64,000 nt of DNA from an uncultured Neglectibacter sp. (lineage in GTDB: Bacteria; Bacillota; Clostridia; Oscillospirales; Acutalibacteraceae), in NCBI GenBank assembly GCA_904419785.1, contig CAJFSY010000002.1:97374-161373 (forward strand). The letters are read 5' to 3'. A model generated the notes under the pieces. The model was given only the letters and a program-made list of their open reading frames with translations, was not told the origin of the DNA and made no database searches. Position 1 is the first letter of the stretch, and each line of letters starts with the position of its first letter. A program made the translations under genes and the position numbers. Below, piece by piece: positions 17,264-26,126 of this stretch.

Positions 17264-18463
17264 TTGAAAACCGGCATTTACGGCGGAACGTTCAATCCCA
17301 TCCACAGGGGGCATATCCATCTGGCAGAGGAGTTTGCCCGGCGGCTGGGCTTGGACCGTGTGTTGCTGATTCCCACCCGGGTGCCGCCCCACAAGGCCGC
17401 CCCCGATTTGGCCAGCGGCAAAGACCGGCTGGCTATGTGCCGTTTGGCCGTGGGGGAGAAAACCAACCTGGAAGTTTCTGATATCGAGATGCGCCGGGAG
17501 GGGAAAAGCTATACCGCTGAGACCTTGGAAGAACTCCGGCGCCTATATCCTCAAGATGAATTTTATCTCTTGATGGGGGAGGACATGTTTCTTACGGTAG
17601 AGCACTGGTACCGGCCGGAGACCATTTTCTTTCTGGCGGTGGTGTGCGCCACGCCCAGAAGCTTGCACGGCATGGGAAAACTTCAAGCGAAAAAGGACGA
17701 GTATGCCTCGCGTTACGGCGCCCGGTGCGTTTTGGAGGATATCCCTTATCTGCCCGTTTCTTCCACCCAGGTTCGGGAATGGGCAGCACAGGGGAAGGAC
17801 ATCGTTCCCCTGGTGCCGGAAGCGGTGGCCGCATATATTAAAAGCCGGGGCATTTACAGGAAAGGACAGGATACCATGGACTATTCCCAGCTCGAGGAGG
17901 AAGTAAAAAAACATCTGACAGAGAGGCGGTTCTATCACAGCCAATGTGTGGCGGCGGAAGCGGCGCGCCTCGCCCAGCGTTATGGAGCCGATGTGGAAAA
18001 GGCGCGTTTGGCGGGAATCCTGCACGATATCATGAAGGATACGCCCCCTGTGGAACAGTTGAAAATACTGACGGATTCTGGTATAATACTGACCAACGCC
18101 CAGCAGCGAAACCGCAAGCTGTGGCATGCTTTCTGCGGGGCTGCCTATATCCGCCGGAATCTTGGTATCACAGATTCGGAGGTCGTGGCAGCGGTAGAAT
18201 GCCATACCAGCGGCAAGGGGAACATGTCCCTTTTGGAGAAAGTGCTGTTTGTAGCGGATTATATCTCTGCTGACCGGGATTATCCCGGTGTGGAAGAAAT
18301 GCGCCGGCTGGCAGACCGCAGTTTGGAAGAGGCTATGATCGAGGGGATCCGTTTTACGGTGGATGAACTGATCGGCCAGCGGCTGCCGGTGGCGTCGGAA
18401 TCCATCGACGCGTATAATGACGCGATCTTTATCTTAGAGAAAGAAAAGGAGCAACAAGCATGA
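17264..18463 (+). CDS. nadD: Fused nicotinate-nucleotide adenylyltransferase (NadD) and YqeK HD-domain phosphohydrolase
   Basis: Residues 1-204 are NadD, which makes deamido-NAD from nicotinate mononucleotide and ATP: GIYGGTFNPIHRGHIHLAEEF with the nucleotidyltransferase HxGH, and PYLPVSSTQVREWAAQGKDI with the SSTxxR motif, ending VAAYIKSRGIY. Residues 205-399 are YqeK, an HD-domain hydrolase that symmetrically cleaves Ap4A: FYHSQCVAAEAARLAQRYG, LAGILHDIMKD, WHAFCGAAYIRR and CHTSGKGNMSLLEKVLFVADYIS. In most Firmicutes these are adjacent separate genes. Here the frame is continuous, and AGGAAAGGA followed 9 bases later by ATG 17876 remains at the joint, so free YqeK may also be made. TTG start with AGGGGGAGAG. 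rsfS overlaps by ATGA. Confidence 0.95.
   Translation: MKTGIYGGTFNPIHRGHIHLAEEFARRLGLDRVLLIPTRVPPHKAAPDLASGKDRLAMCRLAVGEKTNLEVSDIEMRREGKSYTAETLEELRRLYPQDEFYLLMGEDMFLTVEHWYRPETIFFLAVVCATPRSLHGMGKLQAKKDEYASRYGARCVLEDIPYLPVSSTQVREWAAQGKDIVPLVPEAVAAYIKSRGIYRKGQDTMDYSQLEEEVKKHLTERRFYHSQCVAAEAARLAQRYGADVEKARLAGILHDIMKDTPPVEQLKILTDSGIILTNAQQRNRKLWHAFCGAAYIRRNLGITDSEVVAAVECHTSGKGNMSLLEKVLFVADYISADRDYPGVEEMRRLADRSLEEAMIEGIRFTVDELIGQRLPVASESIDAYNDAIFILEKEKEQQA
17858..17878 (+). promoter_or_regulatory. Internal ribosome binding site and ATG at the NadD/YqeK joint
   Basis: AGGAAAGGA (17858-17866), nine bases, then in-frame ATG at 17876. The ATG begins the YqeK-like sequence MDYSQLEEEVKKH, exactly where a stand-alone yqeK would start. 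It looks like the original yqeK start retained after loss of the nadD stop codon. Confidence 0.7.
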
Positions 18464-18816
18464 CGTCTTTGGAACTGGCAAAGAAGGCGGCCGCTTTTTT
18501 GGATAATAAAAAAGCGGAAAAGCTCAGTGTAATAGAGATCGAGAATATTTCCAGCCTGGCGGATTATTTCGTCATCGCCACAGGCAACAACAATACCCAT
18601 GTGCGCGCTTTGGCCGATGAGCTGGACGAGAAATTGAAGGCGGAAGGGCTGCCTCCCGCCCGCATGGAAGGTTATCGGTCCAATTCCTGGATATTGTTGG
18701 ATTGGGGCAATGTTGTGGTGCACATTTTCACCCAGGAGGGCCGGGAGTTCTACGACCTTGACCGCCTGTGGGCCGACGGCAAGAAAGTGGAGTGGCAAGA
18801 CAGCGAAACAGAGTGA
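18460..18816 (+). CDS. rsfS: Ribosomal silencing factor RsfS
   Basis: 118 residues with the Iojap-family pattern: LAKKAAAFLDNKKAEKLSVIEIENISSLADYFVIATGN, then SWILLDWGNVVVHIFTQEGREFYDLDRLW. RsfS binds L14 on the 50S subunit and blocks 30S joining when nutrients are short. It follows nadD-yqeK with a 4-base overlap, the standard Firmicutes order. Confidence 0.97.
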   Translation: MTSLELAKKAAAFLDNKKAEKLSVIEIENISSLADYFVIATGNNNTHVRALADELDEKLKAEGLPPARMEGYRSNSWILLDWGNVVVHIFTQEGREFYDLDRLWADGKKVEWQDSETE

Positions 18817-18838
18817 AGTTTTTGAGGGTGATAAGCGA

Positions 18839-19393
18839 ATGAGCCAAGATTTTACCGCCTACCATGTGGTCACGGAACGTCCCATGGCCTTAGGCCAGAT
18901 GATCCATCTCGATGAGACTTGGGAGAGCGGCGTATACCGCCGGGTAATGGAAAAACTCCCCATGGTAGAGCAAATCTACAATGCCCCCAAAAGCTGGGAA
19001 GGAAAGGAATTAGAGCATCACACTATGGTCGCCCTGCGGGAACTGGCCTTGGAGGAAGTGCGCCAGGAAAGGTATCCCGACAAGCCTTCCCGGCTACATT
19101 GTCTGTATGTTTCGGAAAGTCTGAAAGAGGCAAAGCAATGGGCGGAGTTCTTTATCGGCCTGGGGCGGCCTACCTATCAGATTGTGAAGTTGCAAATTTC
19201 CGGCAGGAGGTTTGGCGGCAATGCAAACTTGTGTTTTGACGCCACCTCTGACAGAGAGTACAATCGAGAGATGGCTCAGCGCTACTGGCAGATTTTTCCG
19301 GTTCCCACTGGTGAGCCGCCCATTTGGGAAATCTTAGTGGACGGAGAGATTCAGGTAGAGAAGATTGTAGAGGAAATCGGGAAAAATCTGTAA
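18839..19393 (+). CDS. DUF2441 domain protein of unknown function
   Basis: 184 residues, starting MSQDFTAYHVVTERPMALGQ after GAGGGTGATAAGCGA. The pattern YHVVTERPMALGQMIHLDET, ELEHHTMVALRELALEEVR, SRLHCLYVSESLKEAKQWAEFF and GNANLCFDATSDREYN matches what I recall of DUF2441. The combination of a conserved aromatic/His strand, a serine-containing strand (SRL.CLYVS) and acidic residues resembles ADP-ribosyltransferase-like folds, but that is speculation. No signal peptide or membrane segment. It lies 22 bases after rsfS and so probably shares its transcript. The track ORF starts early inside rsfS. Confidence 0.7.
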   Translation: MSQDFTAYHVVTERPMALGQMIHLDETWESGVYRRVMEKLPMVEQIYNAPKSWEGKELEHHTMVALRELALEEVRQERYPDKPSRLHCLYVSESLKEAKQWAEFFIGLGRPTYQIVKLQISGRRFGGNANLCFDATSDREYNREMAQRYWQIFPVPTGEPPIWEILVDGEIQVEKIVEEIGKNL

Positions 19394-19454
19394 TGCACAG
19401 CTGCCCGCAGGGAAGTAAGCGCAGCGCACGTTCCCGCGATGTAAAAGTTCTTTG

Positions 19455-19478
19455 CCTACTTTCTTTCAAGAAAGTAGG
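19455..19478 (+). repeat. Perfect 11-bp inverted repeat upstream of leuS
   Basis: CCTACTTTCTT, TC, AAGAAAGTAGG: eleven-base arms with a two-base centre. It lies in a 104-base spacer that also includes GGGAAGTAAGCGCAGCGCAC and CCCGCGATGTAAAAGTTC. There is no T-tract, so it is not an obvious terminator; it looks like a dispersed intergenic palindrome. Only one copy is present in this window. Confidence 0.7.
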
Positions 19479-19496
19479 GGAAAGGTATGATAAAAG

Positions 19497-21926
19497 ATGA
19501 AATATGAACACAAAGCCATTGAGCCAAAGTGGCAGAAAACATGGGAAGAGGCTGGGGTGTTCCATGCCCAGAATGGCTCGGATAAGCCGAAATATTATGC
19601 TTTGATCGAGTTTCCCTATCCTTCCGGCCAGGGATTGCATGTGGGCCATCCCCGTCCTTACACCGCTTTGGACGTAGTAGCCAGAAAACGCCGGATGCAG
19701 GGCTATAACGTGCTGTATCCTATCGGTTGGGATGCTTTCGGCCTGCCTACTGAAAACTATGCCATCAAAAACCACGTTCATCCTGCCGAGGTGACACGTC
19801 AGAATATTGCCCGGTTTAAAAAACAGATTCAGTCTTTGGGCATCTCTTTTGACTGGAGCCGTGAGATCTCCACCACGGACCCGGAATATTATAAGTGGAC
19901 CCAGTGGATTTTCTTGCAGCTGTTTAAGGCTGGATTGGCTTACAAAAAGGAAATGAATGTGAACTGGTGCACTTCCTGTAAGTGTGTGTTGGCCAATGAG
20001 GAAGTGGTCAATGGCGTGTGCGAGCGCTGCGGCAGCGAAGTAGTCCATAAAGTGAAAAGCCAGTGGATGCTGAAGATCACCGAGTATGCCCAGCGGCTTA
20101 TCGACGACCTGGATTTGGTAGATTATCCCGAGCGGGTCAAGACCCAGCAAAAAAACTGGATCGGCCGTTCTACCGGCGCCGAAGTGGATTTTATGACCAC
20201 CTTTGACGGTGGCCTTACTACCGCCGGTGACAAGCTGACTGTTTATACCACCCGCCCCGATACCCTTTATGGCGCTACTTATATGGTGGTGTCCCCCGAG
20301 CACCCCTATCTGGAAAAATGGGCGGATAAGCTTAAGAATCTGGAAGAAGTAAAGGCGTACCAAGAGCAGGCTGCCAAAAAGTCTGATTTTGAGCGTACCG
20401 AAGTGGCCAAAGATAAGACCGGCGTCAAACTCCAAGGCGTTTCCGCGATCAATCCTTTGACCGGCAAGGAAATCCCCATCTTTATTTCCGATTACGTGCT
20501 GGTGTCCTATGGTACCGGCGCCATTATGGCTGTGCCTGCCCATGATACCCGTGACTGGGAGTTTGCCAAGAAATTCAACCTGCCCATCATCGAGGTGGTG
20601 AAAGGCGGCAATGTGGAAGAGGAAGCCTTTACCGACTGCGATACAGGCGTGATGGTCAATTCCGGTATCCTGGACGGCCTGACGGTGGAAGAGGCCAAAA
20701 AGAAAATTACCGAGTATCTGGAAGAAAAAGGTATCGGCCACGCCAAGGTGAACTACAAGCTGCGCGACTGGGTGTTCTCCCGTCAGCGTTATTGGGGCGA
20801 ACCCATCCCCGTGGTTTATTGTGAAAAGTGCGGTTGGGTACCGCTGCCGGAAAGCGAGCTGCCTTTGCGCTTGCCCGAGGTGAAATCTTACGAACCTACC
20901 GATAACGGAGAGTCTCCCCTTGCCCACATGACCGATTGGGTGAATACGACTTGTCCTCATTGCGGCGGCCCCGCCAAGCGGGAGACGGATACCATGCCCC
21001 AGTGGGCAGGTTCTTCCTGGTACTTCCTGCGGTACATGGACCCCCATAACGACCAGGCGTTTGCTTCCCCTGAAGCGTTGAAATATTGGTCGCCCATCGA
21101 CTGGTATAACGGCGGCATGGAGCATACCACTTTGCATTTGCTGTACAGCCGGTTCTGGCACAAGTTCTTGTTCGACAAGGGTTTGGTGCCCACTCCCGAG
21201 CCCTATGCCAAGCGCACCAGCCATGGCATGATCTTGGGTGAGAACGGGGAGAAAATGAGCAAATCCCGTGGGAACGTGGTAAACCCGGACGAGATCGTGG
21301 AAGAGTATGGCGCAGATACCATGCGGTTGTATGAGATGTTCATCGGCGATTTTGAAAAAGCTGCGCCCTGGAGCAACGCGGGCATTAAAGGCTGCCGCCG
21401 TTTTGTGGAGCGTTACTGGAACTTGCAGAGCATCCTCTGCGGGGATGAGGGCATCCGTCCCGATATGGAAAGCGCCTTCCATAAGGCCATCAAGAAGGTG
21501 AGCGAGGATACGGAAGTGTTGAAGTTCAACACCGCCATTGCCGCATTGATGACTTTGATGAACCAAGTCACCGCAAAAGGCAGCATTTCCAAAGAAGAGC
21601 TGCGGATCTTCACCATCTTGCTCAATCCCTTCGCCCCTCACGTCACCGAGGAAGTATGGGAAGCTAATTCCCTGGGCGAGGGTTTGGTGACTCAACAGTC
21701 TTGGCCTTCTTATGATGAAGCCAAGTGCAAAGACGATATGGTTGAGATCGTGGTGCAGGTGGCCGGCAAAGTCCGTGCCCGGTTGAACGTGGCCGCGGAT
21801 ATCAGCAAAGAGGACGCTCTGGCAGCAGCCAAGGCTGATCCCAAAGTGGCCTCTGAGATCGCCGGAAAGAACATCGTGAAAGAAATCTATGTTCCCGGCA
21901 AGTTGGTGAACATTGTAGCAAAATAA
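19497..21926 (+). CDS. leuS: Leucyl-tRNA synthetase
   Basis: Class Ia synthetase charging tRNA-Leu. [18 protein letters not shown] opens the 809-residue protein; the HIGH equivalent is [13 protein letters not shown] and the KMSKS loop is [21 protein letters not shown] Cys4 zinc knuckle [21 protein letters not shown] follows in the connective region; the editing CP1 domain (about residues 220-410) contains [19 protein letters not shown] and [13 protein letters not shown] with the editing aspartate. No T-box leader (no specifier stem or GGTGG-type T-box sequence) is seen upstream. A strong terminator follows. Confidence 0.98.
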   Translation: MKYEHKAIEPKWQKTWEEAGVFHAQNGSDKPKYYALIEFPYPSGQGLHVGHPRPYTALDVVARKRRMQGYNVLYPIGWDAFGLPTENYAIKNHVHPAEVTRQNIARFKKQIQSLGISFDWSREISTTDPEYYKWTQWIFLQLFKAGLAYKKEMNVNWCTSCKCVLANEEVVNGVCERCGSEVVHKVKSQWMLKITEYAQRLIDDLDLVDYPERVKTQQKNWIGRSTGAEVDFMTTFDGGLTTAGDKLTVYTTRPDTLYGATYMVVSPEHPYLEKWADKLKNLEEVKAYQEQAAKKSDFERTEVAKDKTGVKLQGVSAINPLTGKEIPIFISDYVLVSYGTGAIMAVPAHDTRDWEFAKKFNLPIIEVVKGGNVEEEAFTDCDTGVMVNSGILDGLTVEEAKKKITEYLEEKGIGHAKVNYKLRDWVFSRQRYWGEPIPVVYCEKCGWVPLPESELPLRLPEVKSYEPTDNGESPLAHMTDWVNTTCPHCGGPAKRETDTMPQWAGSSWYFLRYMDPHNDQAFASPEALKYWSPIDWYNGGMEHTTLHLLYSRFWHKFLFDKGLVPTPEPYAKRTSHGMILGENGEKMSKSRGNVVNPDEIVEEYGADTMRLYEMFIGDFEKAAPWSNAGIKGCRRFVERYWNLQSILCGDEGIRPDMESAFHKAIKKVSEDTEVLKFNTAIAALMTLMNQVTAKGSISKEELRIFTILLNPFAPHVTEEVWEANSLGEGLVTQQSWPSYDEAKCKDDMVEIVVQVAGKVRARLNVAADISKEDALAAAKADPKVASEIAGKNIVKEIYVPGKLVNIVAK

Positions 21927-21942
21927 GTGTATGACCAAAACG

Positions 21943-21969
21943 AAAGAGGGGCGTGTGCCCCTCTTTTTT
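21943..21969 (+). terminator. Terminator of leuS
   Basis: AAAGAGGGGC, loop GTGT, GCCCCTCTTT followed by further T residues: a perfect 10-bp stem with U-tract. Confidence 0.9.
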
Positions 21970-21997
21970 GCGTCTTAGTGCAGAAGTTCCCGAATAG

Positions 21998-22031
21998 AAA
22001 AACACCTACCGGTATTTCCGGCAGGTGTTTT
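21998..22031 (-). terminator. Terminator of the Bce-type operon (minus strand)
   Basis: Read on the minus strand, AAAACACCTGCCGGAAATACCGGTAGGTGTTTTTCT forms a stem with one mismatch and ends in a T-run. It lies just past the stop of the 95-residue membrane protein. Confidence 0.8.
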
Positions 22032-22036
22032 GTGTA

Positions 22037-22324
22037 TCAACGGTTTTTACGGCGTAGGTGATTGGCCCGGAGCGCCCATGCGACAAGTACGATCAAAGCA
22101 AAGAAAAGAATCCCGCAGGTTAGAAAGTACAGGGGCGTCCAGTGAGAGGATAGATGCAAAGTGCCAAGCAGCATGTTGGCAAGTACTTTAACGGGCCAGA
22201 AAATGACGGAAATCAGAGCGAAAAGAACATCTATCAGAGCTCTCCCCACGCTTCCAAGCGCCTCTAGGAAGGCGTTTATCAGATGCCCAATACTGGAGAA
22301 AAAATCAAAAATAAAGGCAACCAA
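22037..22324 (-). CDS. Small membrane protein of unknown function, end of the Bce-type operon
   Basis: 95 residues with two hydrophobic stretches (about 33-55, DVLFALISVIFWPVKVLAN, and 65-86, LYFLTCGILFFALIVLVAWAL) and a basic end LRRKNR, so probably two membrane spans with both ends inside. Start is TTG 22324, with AGAAAGGGG 9 bases upstream. It begins 26 bases after the permease stop and is followed directly by a terminator, which argues that it is a real gene co-expressed with the transporter. I do not recognise the family; it could be an accessory subunit, but nothing in the sequence proves it. Confidence 0.6.
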   Translation of the reverse strand: MVAFIFDFFSSIGHLINAFLEALGSVGRALIDVLFALISVIFWPVKVLANMLLGTLHLSSHWTPLYFLTCGILFFALIVLVAWALRANHLRRKNR

Positions 22325-22350
22325 AATTCAATACCCCTTTCTAAAAAACG

Positions 22351-24345
22351 TCAATCCGCAGAAGTTTCCACTATATTGTAGTAGGTGCGGGCGGTGATCG
22401 CGTAAATAGCCAGATAAGCCAAAGCGAATACAGCCACACAGCCTAAAGTGGAGAATAAGATCAGCTGAAAATCCGCCAGCCCCATGATGAGAAGGATCTT
22501 TTGCAGCATGGGGAACGCAAATGCCAAGTGGATCACCGCAGTGAGCAGGGGCAAGAAGAATACCATCAAAATCTGGCTGTGGATGCTGCGTTTCACTTCC
22601 TGGTGGCTCATGCCCACTTTTTGCATGATAGAGAACCGTTTGGCATCTTCATACCCTTCAGATACCTGCTTGTAGTAGATGATCAGCGCTGTGCCAAGCA
22701 GGAACAGCACACCCAGGAACATGCCCAAGAAGAACAAACCTCCATACAGGCTCATGAATTCCTCGCGAGAGGTGGCGGAGTCCTCAAAATACAAATACTC
22801 ATATTCTATTCCATCGCCTGAGAATGTCCGAGTATTCAGGGCTTCGGCCATGGCTTTGATGTCCTGGGGGTCATTTCCCGTGATGTCGAAATCGTAGGAA
22901 TAGTTCGGTCCCAACAACATGCTGTCAGAGGGGAGGAACTGTTCAATTATTTTTTCATCCTTCACCACCATGCAGTAGCTTTCGTAAATTTGGGCGACGG
23001 TGGAAGCATCGGGAAATTGATAACTGGATGTGACGATCTCAAATTCCTTCCCGTCGATTTTCAACGTATTGCTTTTGGGAAAAGTACCTGCCGGGTCGAA
23101 AAGGAGAATCTGGTTTTCTCCCAAAGTCACGTTCTGCCCGGAAAAGCGCTGGAATTCAGACTGGGTAAACACCTCTGCTATTGCGTAGGTGGAGGAATAA
23201 CTCTCGCTCGACGTAGAAAAAGAGTTGTCTGCCCGGGCCATGGTAATGTTCCAGCTTTCCCTATCGATCACATTTTCAATGGTAAGCCCCAGTTTTTCCG
23301 ATTCTTCCTTTACAGCAGAGCGGATCATCTCTTTTGCAGCTTCGTTGGCAGCTTGGGAAGACATGAGGATGTTCCTGGGGTACCGGGCGCGAAGGAGGCC
23401 ATCCATGCTGGTGTAAAGGGAAAAGGTGGTGGAAACCGTCACCAGCAGTGCCGTGAACAGCACACAGATGGAAGCCAGCCCCGCGGCGTTCTGCTTCATG
23501 CGGAAGAGCATACCGGAGATGGCGGTGAAGTGGTTGGTCTTGTAATAGAAGTTCTTGTTCTTTTTCAACAGCTTCAGCAGCGCTGTGATACCGGTGATGA
23601 ACAACAGGTAAGTACCCAGGATCACCAGGAGCACCGCTACAAAGAAAAACAGCAGCGCGTCCAAGGGAGAGGTGATGGTCACTGCCATATAGTAACCAGC
23701 GCCCAAAAGCAAAGCCCCCATAATTGCCAGAATCCAGTGGGCCTTGGGTTCTTTTTCACCTTGCTCGCCGCCGTGAAGCAATTCGATGGGCTTGGCAAGC
23801 GTGACTTGCAGCAGGTTGTAAAGGAGTGTCAGCAAAAAGATAATGCCGAATAAAACTAGCGTGGTAGTAACGGCGGAGGCAGGTATCACAAACGTGATGG
23901 GAAGGGAAGTGCCAAGTATTACTCCCAGCAGCCAGAACATGCCCCGGGAGAAGAGAATCCCCAGCCCAAGGCCCAGGATCAGGGAAACGCAGGCTGTGAT
24001 CAGTGTTTCCCGAAACAGGATTTTTGCGATGTGGCGTTTTTCCATGCCGAGGATGTTATAAAGCCCCAGTTCCTTTTTCCTTCGCTTGATGATAAAGCTG
24101 TTGGTATAAAACAAAAACAGCACCGCGAACAAGCCGATCACAAACTGTCCCAAACCCATTACAGAGGCCACAGAGGTGCCGCCGTACATGGCGGTTTGGT
24201 CAATGCCGGGACCCAGGGCACAGATGGTGTAAAACATGAGAATAATCCCCGCCGAGGAAAGCAGATAAGGCAGGTACACACGGCGGTTTTTCTTTAAATT
24301 TGTCAAAGCCAGCTTCCAATAGAAGCCCATACCACGGTTACCCAT
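22351..24345 (-). CDS. Bce-type ABC transporter permease (FtsX family)
   Basis: A 664-residue permease with about ten membrane segments and the FtsX/MacB-like fold: MGFYWKLALTNLKKNRRVYLPYLLSS at the N-terminus, FIIKRRKKELGLYNILGMEKRHI in the first cytoplasmic loop, and a ~200-residue extracellular domain between TM7 and TM8 (about residues 305-525), the diagnostic BceB feature that senses peptide antibiotics such as bacitracin. The final TMs carry DAKRFSIMQKVGMSHQEVKRSIHSQILM. ATG 24345 overlaps the ATPase stop by 8 bases; the track start is 12 codons earlier. No sensor kinase or response regulator is next to it. Confidence 0.9.
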   Translation of the reverse strand: MGNRGMGFYWKLALTNLKKNRRVYLPYLLSSAGIILMFYTICALGPGIDQTAMYGGTSVASVMGLGQFVIGLFAVLFLFYTNSFIIKRRKKELGLYNILGMEKRHIAKILFRETLITACVSLILGLGLGILFSRGMFWLLGVILGTSLPITFVIPASAVTTTLVLFGIIFLLTLLYNLLQVTLAKPIELLHGGEQGEKEPKAHWILAIMGALLLGAGYYMAVTITSPLDALLFFFVAVLLVILGTYLLFITGITALLKLLKKNKNFYYKTNHFTAISGMLFRMKQNAAGLASICVLFTALLVTVSTTFSLYTSMDGLLRARYPRNILMSSQAANEAAKEMIRSAVKEESEKLGLTIENVIDRESWNITMARADNSFSTSSESYSSTYAIAEVFTQSEFQRFSGQNVTLGENQILLFDPAGTFPKSNTLKIDGKEFEIVTSSYQFPDASTVAQIYESYCMVVKDEKIIEQFLPSDSMLLGPNYSYDFDITGNDPQDIKAMAEALNTRTFSGDGIEYEYLYFEDSATSREEFMSLYGGLFFLGMFLGVLFLLGTALIIYYKQVSEGYEDAKRFSIMQKVGMSHQEVKRSIHSQILMVFFLPLLTAVIHLAFAFPMLQKILLIMGLADFQLILFSTLGCVAVFALAYLAIYAITARTYYNIVETSAD

Positions 24346-25120
24346 GCACTGCCACGCTCCTTTCCCGGCTGCTGGTGGCAAGCTCTGTCAGAGTGTGGGA
24401 AATAGCCTGATACATGTCATCGTCGGACATGCTCTCGCGGTAAATCTGGTGATAGACTTGGCCGTCTTTGATGAACAGCACACGGCCAGCGCGGCAGGCA
24501 GCTTGGATGGAATGGGTCACCATCAGGATAGTTTGGCCTTCCCGGTTGATGCCAGAGAAAATATCCATGATCTGCCCAGCAGAGCGGGAATCCAACGCGC
24601 CGGTAGGCTCATCGGCCAAAATCAGCTGGGGCTGGGTGATGATAGCCCGGGCAATGGCGGCACGCTGTTTTTGTCCGCCTGAGACCTCGAAAGGGAACTT
24701 TTGCAGAAGTTCCCAAATGCCCAGCTTGTGGGCAATGGGGTCGATCCGCCGCTTGATCTCGTCATACTTCTTGCCGGCCAGAACCAGGGGCAGGAAAATA
24801 TTATCTTGAATAGAGAAGGTATCTAACAGGTTGAAATCCTGGAACACGAACCCTAAATTGTCTCGCCGGAAAGCGGAAATCTCTTTTTCATTTAAGGTGA
24901 CGATATTGCGCATGTTCAGAAAGACTTCGCCAGCGGTGGGCTTATCCAGACCCGCCAGGATGTTCAGCAAAGTGGTCTTGCCGGAACCGGACTCGCCCAT
25001 GATGGCCACGAATTCCCCTTCTTCTACAGAAAAGGTTGCTCCACTGAGGGCCTGGACTTTGGCTCCTCCCAGCCGGGTGGTATAGACCTTTTGCAAATTG
25101 TTTACGTTCAAAAGCGCCAT
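24338..25120 (-). CDS. Bce-type ABC transporter ATP-binding protein
   Basis: 260-residue ATPase of the MacB/LolD/BceA type. Walker A GESGSGKTTLLN, Q-loop FVFQDFNLLDTFS, signature VSGGQKQRAAIARA, Walker B LILADEPTGALDS and H-loop MVTHS are all intact. Start ATG 25120 with AAAGGAGAG; the track ORF begins 38 codons upstream in the untranslated region. It pairs with the permease through an 8-base overlap and probably serves peptide-antibiotic detoxification or sensing. Confidence 0.93.
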   Translation of the reverse strand: MALLNVNNLQKVYTTRLGGAKVQALSGATFSVEEGEFVAIMGESGSGKTTLLNILAGLDKPTAGEVFLNMRNIVTLNEKEISAFRRDNLGFVFQDFNLLDTFSIQDNIFLPLVLAGKKYDEIKRRIDPIAHKLGIWELLQKFPFEVSGGQKQRAAIARAIITQPQLILADEPTGALDSRSAGQIMDIFSGINREGQTILMVTHSIQAACRAGRVLFIKDGQVYHQIYRESMSDDDMYQAISHTLTELATSSRERSVAVHG

Positions 25121-25135
25121 TGGTGATCTCTCCTT

Positions 25136-25151
25136 TTTCACAGTTGTGAAA
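25136..25151. promoter_or_regulatory. Palindrome TTTCACA-GT-TGTGAAA directly upstream of the Bce-type operon
   Basis: Perfect 7-base arms around a two-base centre, abutting the ATPase ribosome binding site and downstream of a possible minus-strand -10 (TATACT near 25174-25179). The position suits a repressor operator or a small RNA hairpin in the leader. The cognate regulator is not in the window. Confidence 0.45.
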
Positions 25152-25262
25152 CATCTCTCATTTCGTTTCTGGAAAAAGTATAGGGCCCATTTCTTACAGG
25201 ATTCATAAGCCCCCCTTACAAAAGCCTGGGGCAAAGCTTACGGTTTTGAAAAGGGGGAGAAA

Positions 25263-25299
25263 GAAAAAACAGGAGGGAGCCCGGCGCTCTCTCCTGTTT
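25263..25299 (-). terminator. Terminator of the HAD hydrolase gene (minus strand)
   Basis: On the minus strand AACAGGAGAGAGCGCCGGGCTCCCTCCTGTT followed by TTTTTC makes a near-perfect stem with a T-run. It sits immediately after the stop codon. Confidence 0.8.
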
Positions 25300-25302
25300 C
25301 GT

Positions 25303-25998
25303 TTATAAAAGCAGTTGATGAATCTCTTTATAATTTTTTGCCTGGTAGGTCACGGTAAGACCGGCAGAAAGTTCCCCGCCTTGTGGGCAGTACCAGAGGG
25401 AATCTATTCCCGCATTTTGAGCCCCCAGCATATCTGAGGTCAGGGAGTCTCCCAGCAGCAAAGCCTGTTCTTTGGCAAAACCGGGGATTCGGGAAAATAC
25501 ATAATCAAAATAACGGGGATCGGGTTTGGCAGCGCCGGCATCTTCTGAAACAAAATAGGCTTTTACATAGTCCAGCAAGCCCGAGCGTTCCAGCCGTGTT
25601 TTTTGTGTGACGGCATTTCCGTTGGTCACGATATAAAGTTCGTATGTAGCTGAGAGTTCACGAATCAATTCCAGCGCTCCTGGGTACAGCGCGCCCCCTT
25701 GTCCCAAGTTCCGAAAATATTCCTGGTTCACCGATTCCGGGTCTCCGGAAAGCCCGGATTCATCTAGGAAGTCCCGAAACCGCGCTACGACCAGCTGGGG
25801 CTTGGTGCACTCGCCTCGTTCCAGCTTGGCCCACCACCGGCTGTTGCACCGTTCGTAATGTTCCAGCAGTTCTTTGGTATAGGGACGCTGCTGCGCGAAG
25901 CACGTTTCGTAAGTGGCGCGAAAGGCTTTTTCCATATCTTGGTCAAAATCCAGCAAAGTGCCGTCAGCGTCGAAAAGCAAAAAACGGTAGTGTCTCAC
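25303..25998 (-). CDS. HAD-superfamily phosphatase, YjjG type
   Basis: 231-residue haloacid-dehalogenase-like hydrolase. Motif I FDADGTLLDFD at residues ~8-18 holds the nucleophile Asp, motif II ELYIVTNGN the Thr, and motif III KPDPRYFDYVF with QALLLGDSLTSDMLGAQNAG the Lys and acidic pair. An inserted helical cap follows motif I. YjjG-like members dephosphorylate pyrimidine nucleotides. The best start is GTG 25998 preceded by AAAGGAG; the track start adds 27 residues from the spacer. It is divergent from the glycosidase gene at 26127. Confidence 0.88.
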   Translation of the reverse strand: MRHYRFLLFDADGTLLDFDQDMEKAFRATYETCFAQQRPYTKELLEHYERCNSRWWAKLERGECTKPQLVVARFRDFLDESGLSGDPESVNQEYFRNLGQGGALYPGALELIRELSATYELYIVTNGNAVTQKTRLERSGLLDYVKAYFVSEDAGAAKPDPRYFDYVFSRIPGFAKEQALLLGDSLTSDMLGAQNAGIDSLWYCPQGGELSAGLTVTYQAKNYKEIHQLLL

Positions 25999-26126
25999 AG
26001 TAAAGCGCTCCTTTCGGAAACATAGCCCAGCGGAGGGCCGCATAGGAATGGGATATCCACCATAAGGATGATACCCCAAAGGGCGCCGGCTGTCAAGAAA
26101 GCGGCGGCGTTGGAAAGGAAGGCATT

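Noticed and set aside
19394-19496. T-box riboswitch before leuS
   Set aside because: The 103-base spacer is too short and has no T-box sequence, specifier loop or terminator; leuS is likely read from the upstream operon.
19170-21938. 922-codon minus-strand ORF opposite leuS
   Set aside because: Overlaps leuS completely; the translation has no family features and is a codon-bias shadow of a gene with all synthetase motifs on the plus strand.
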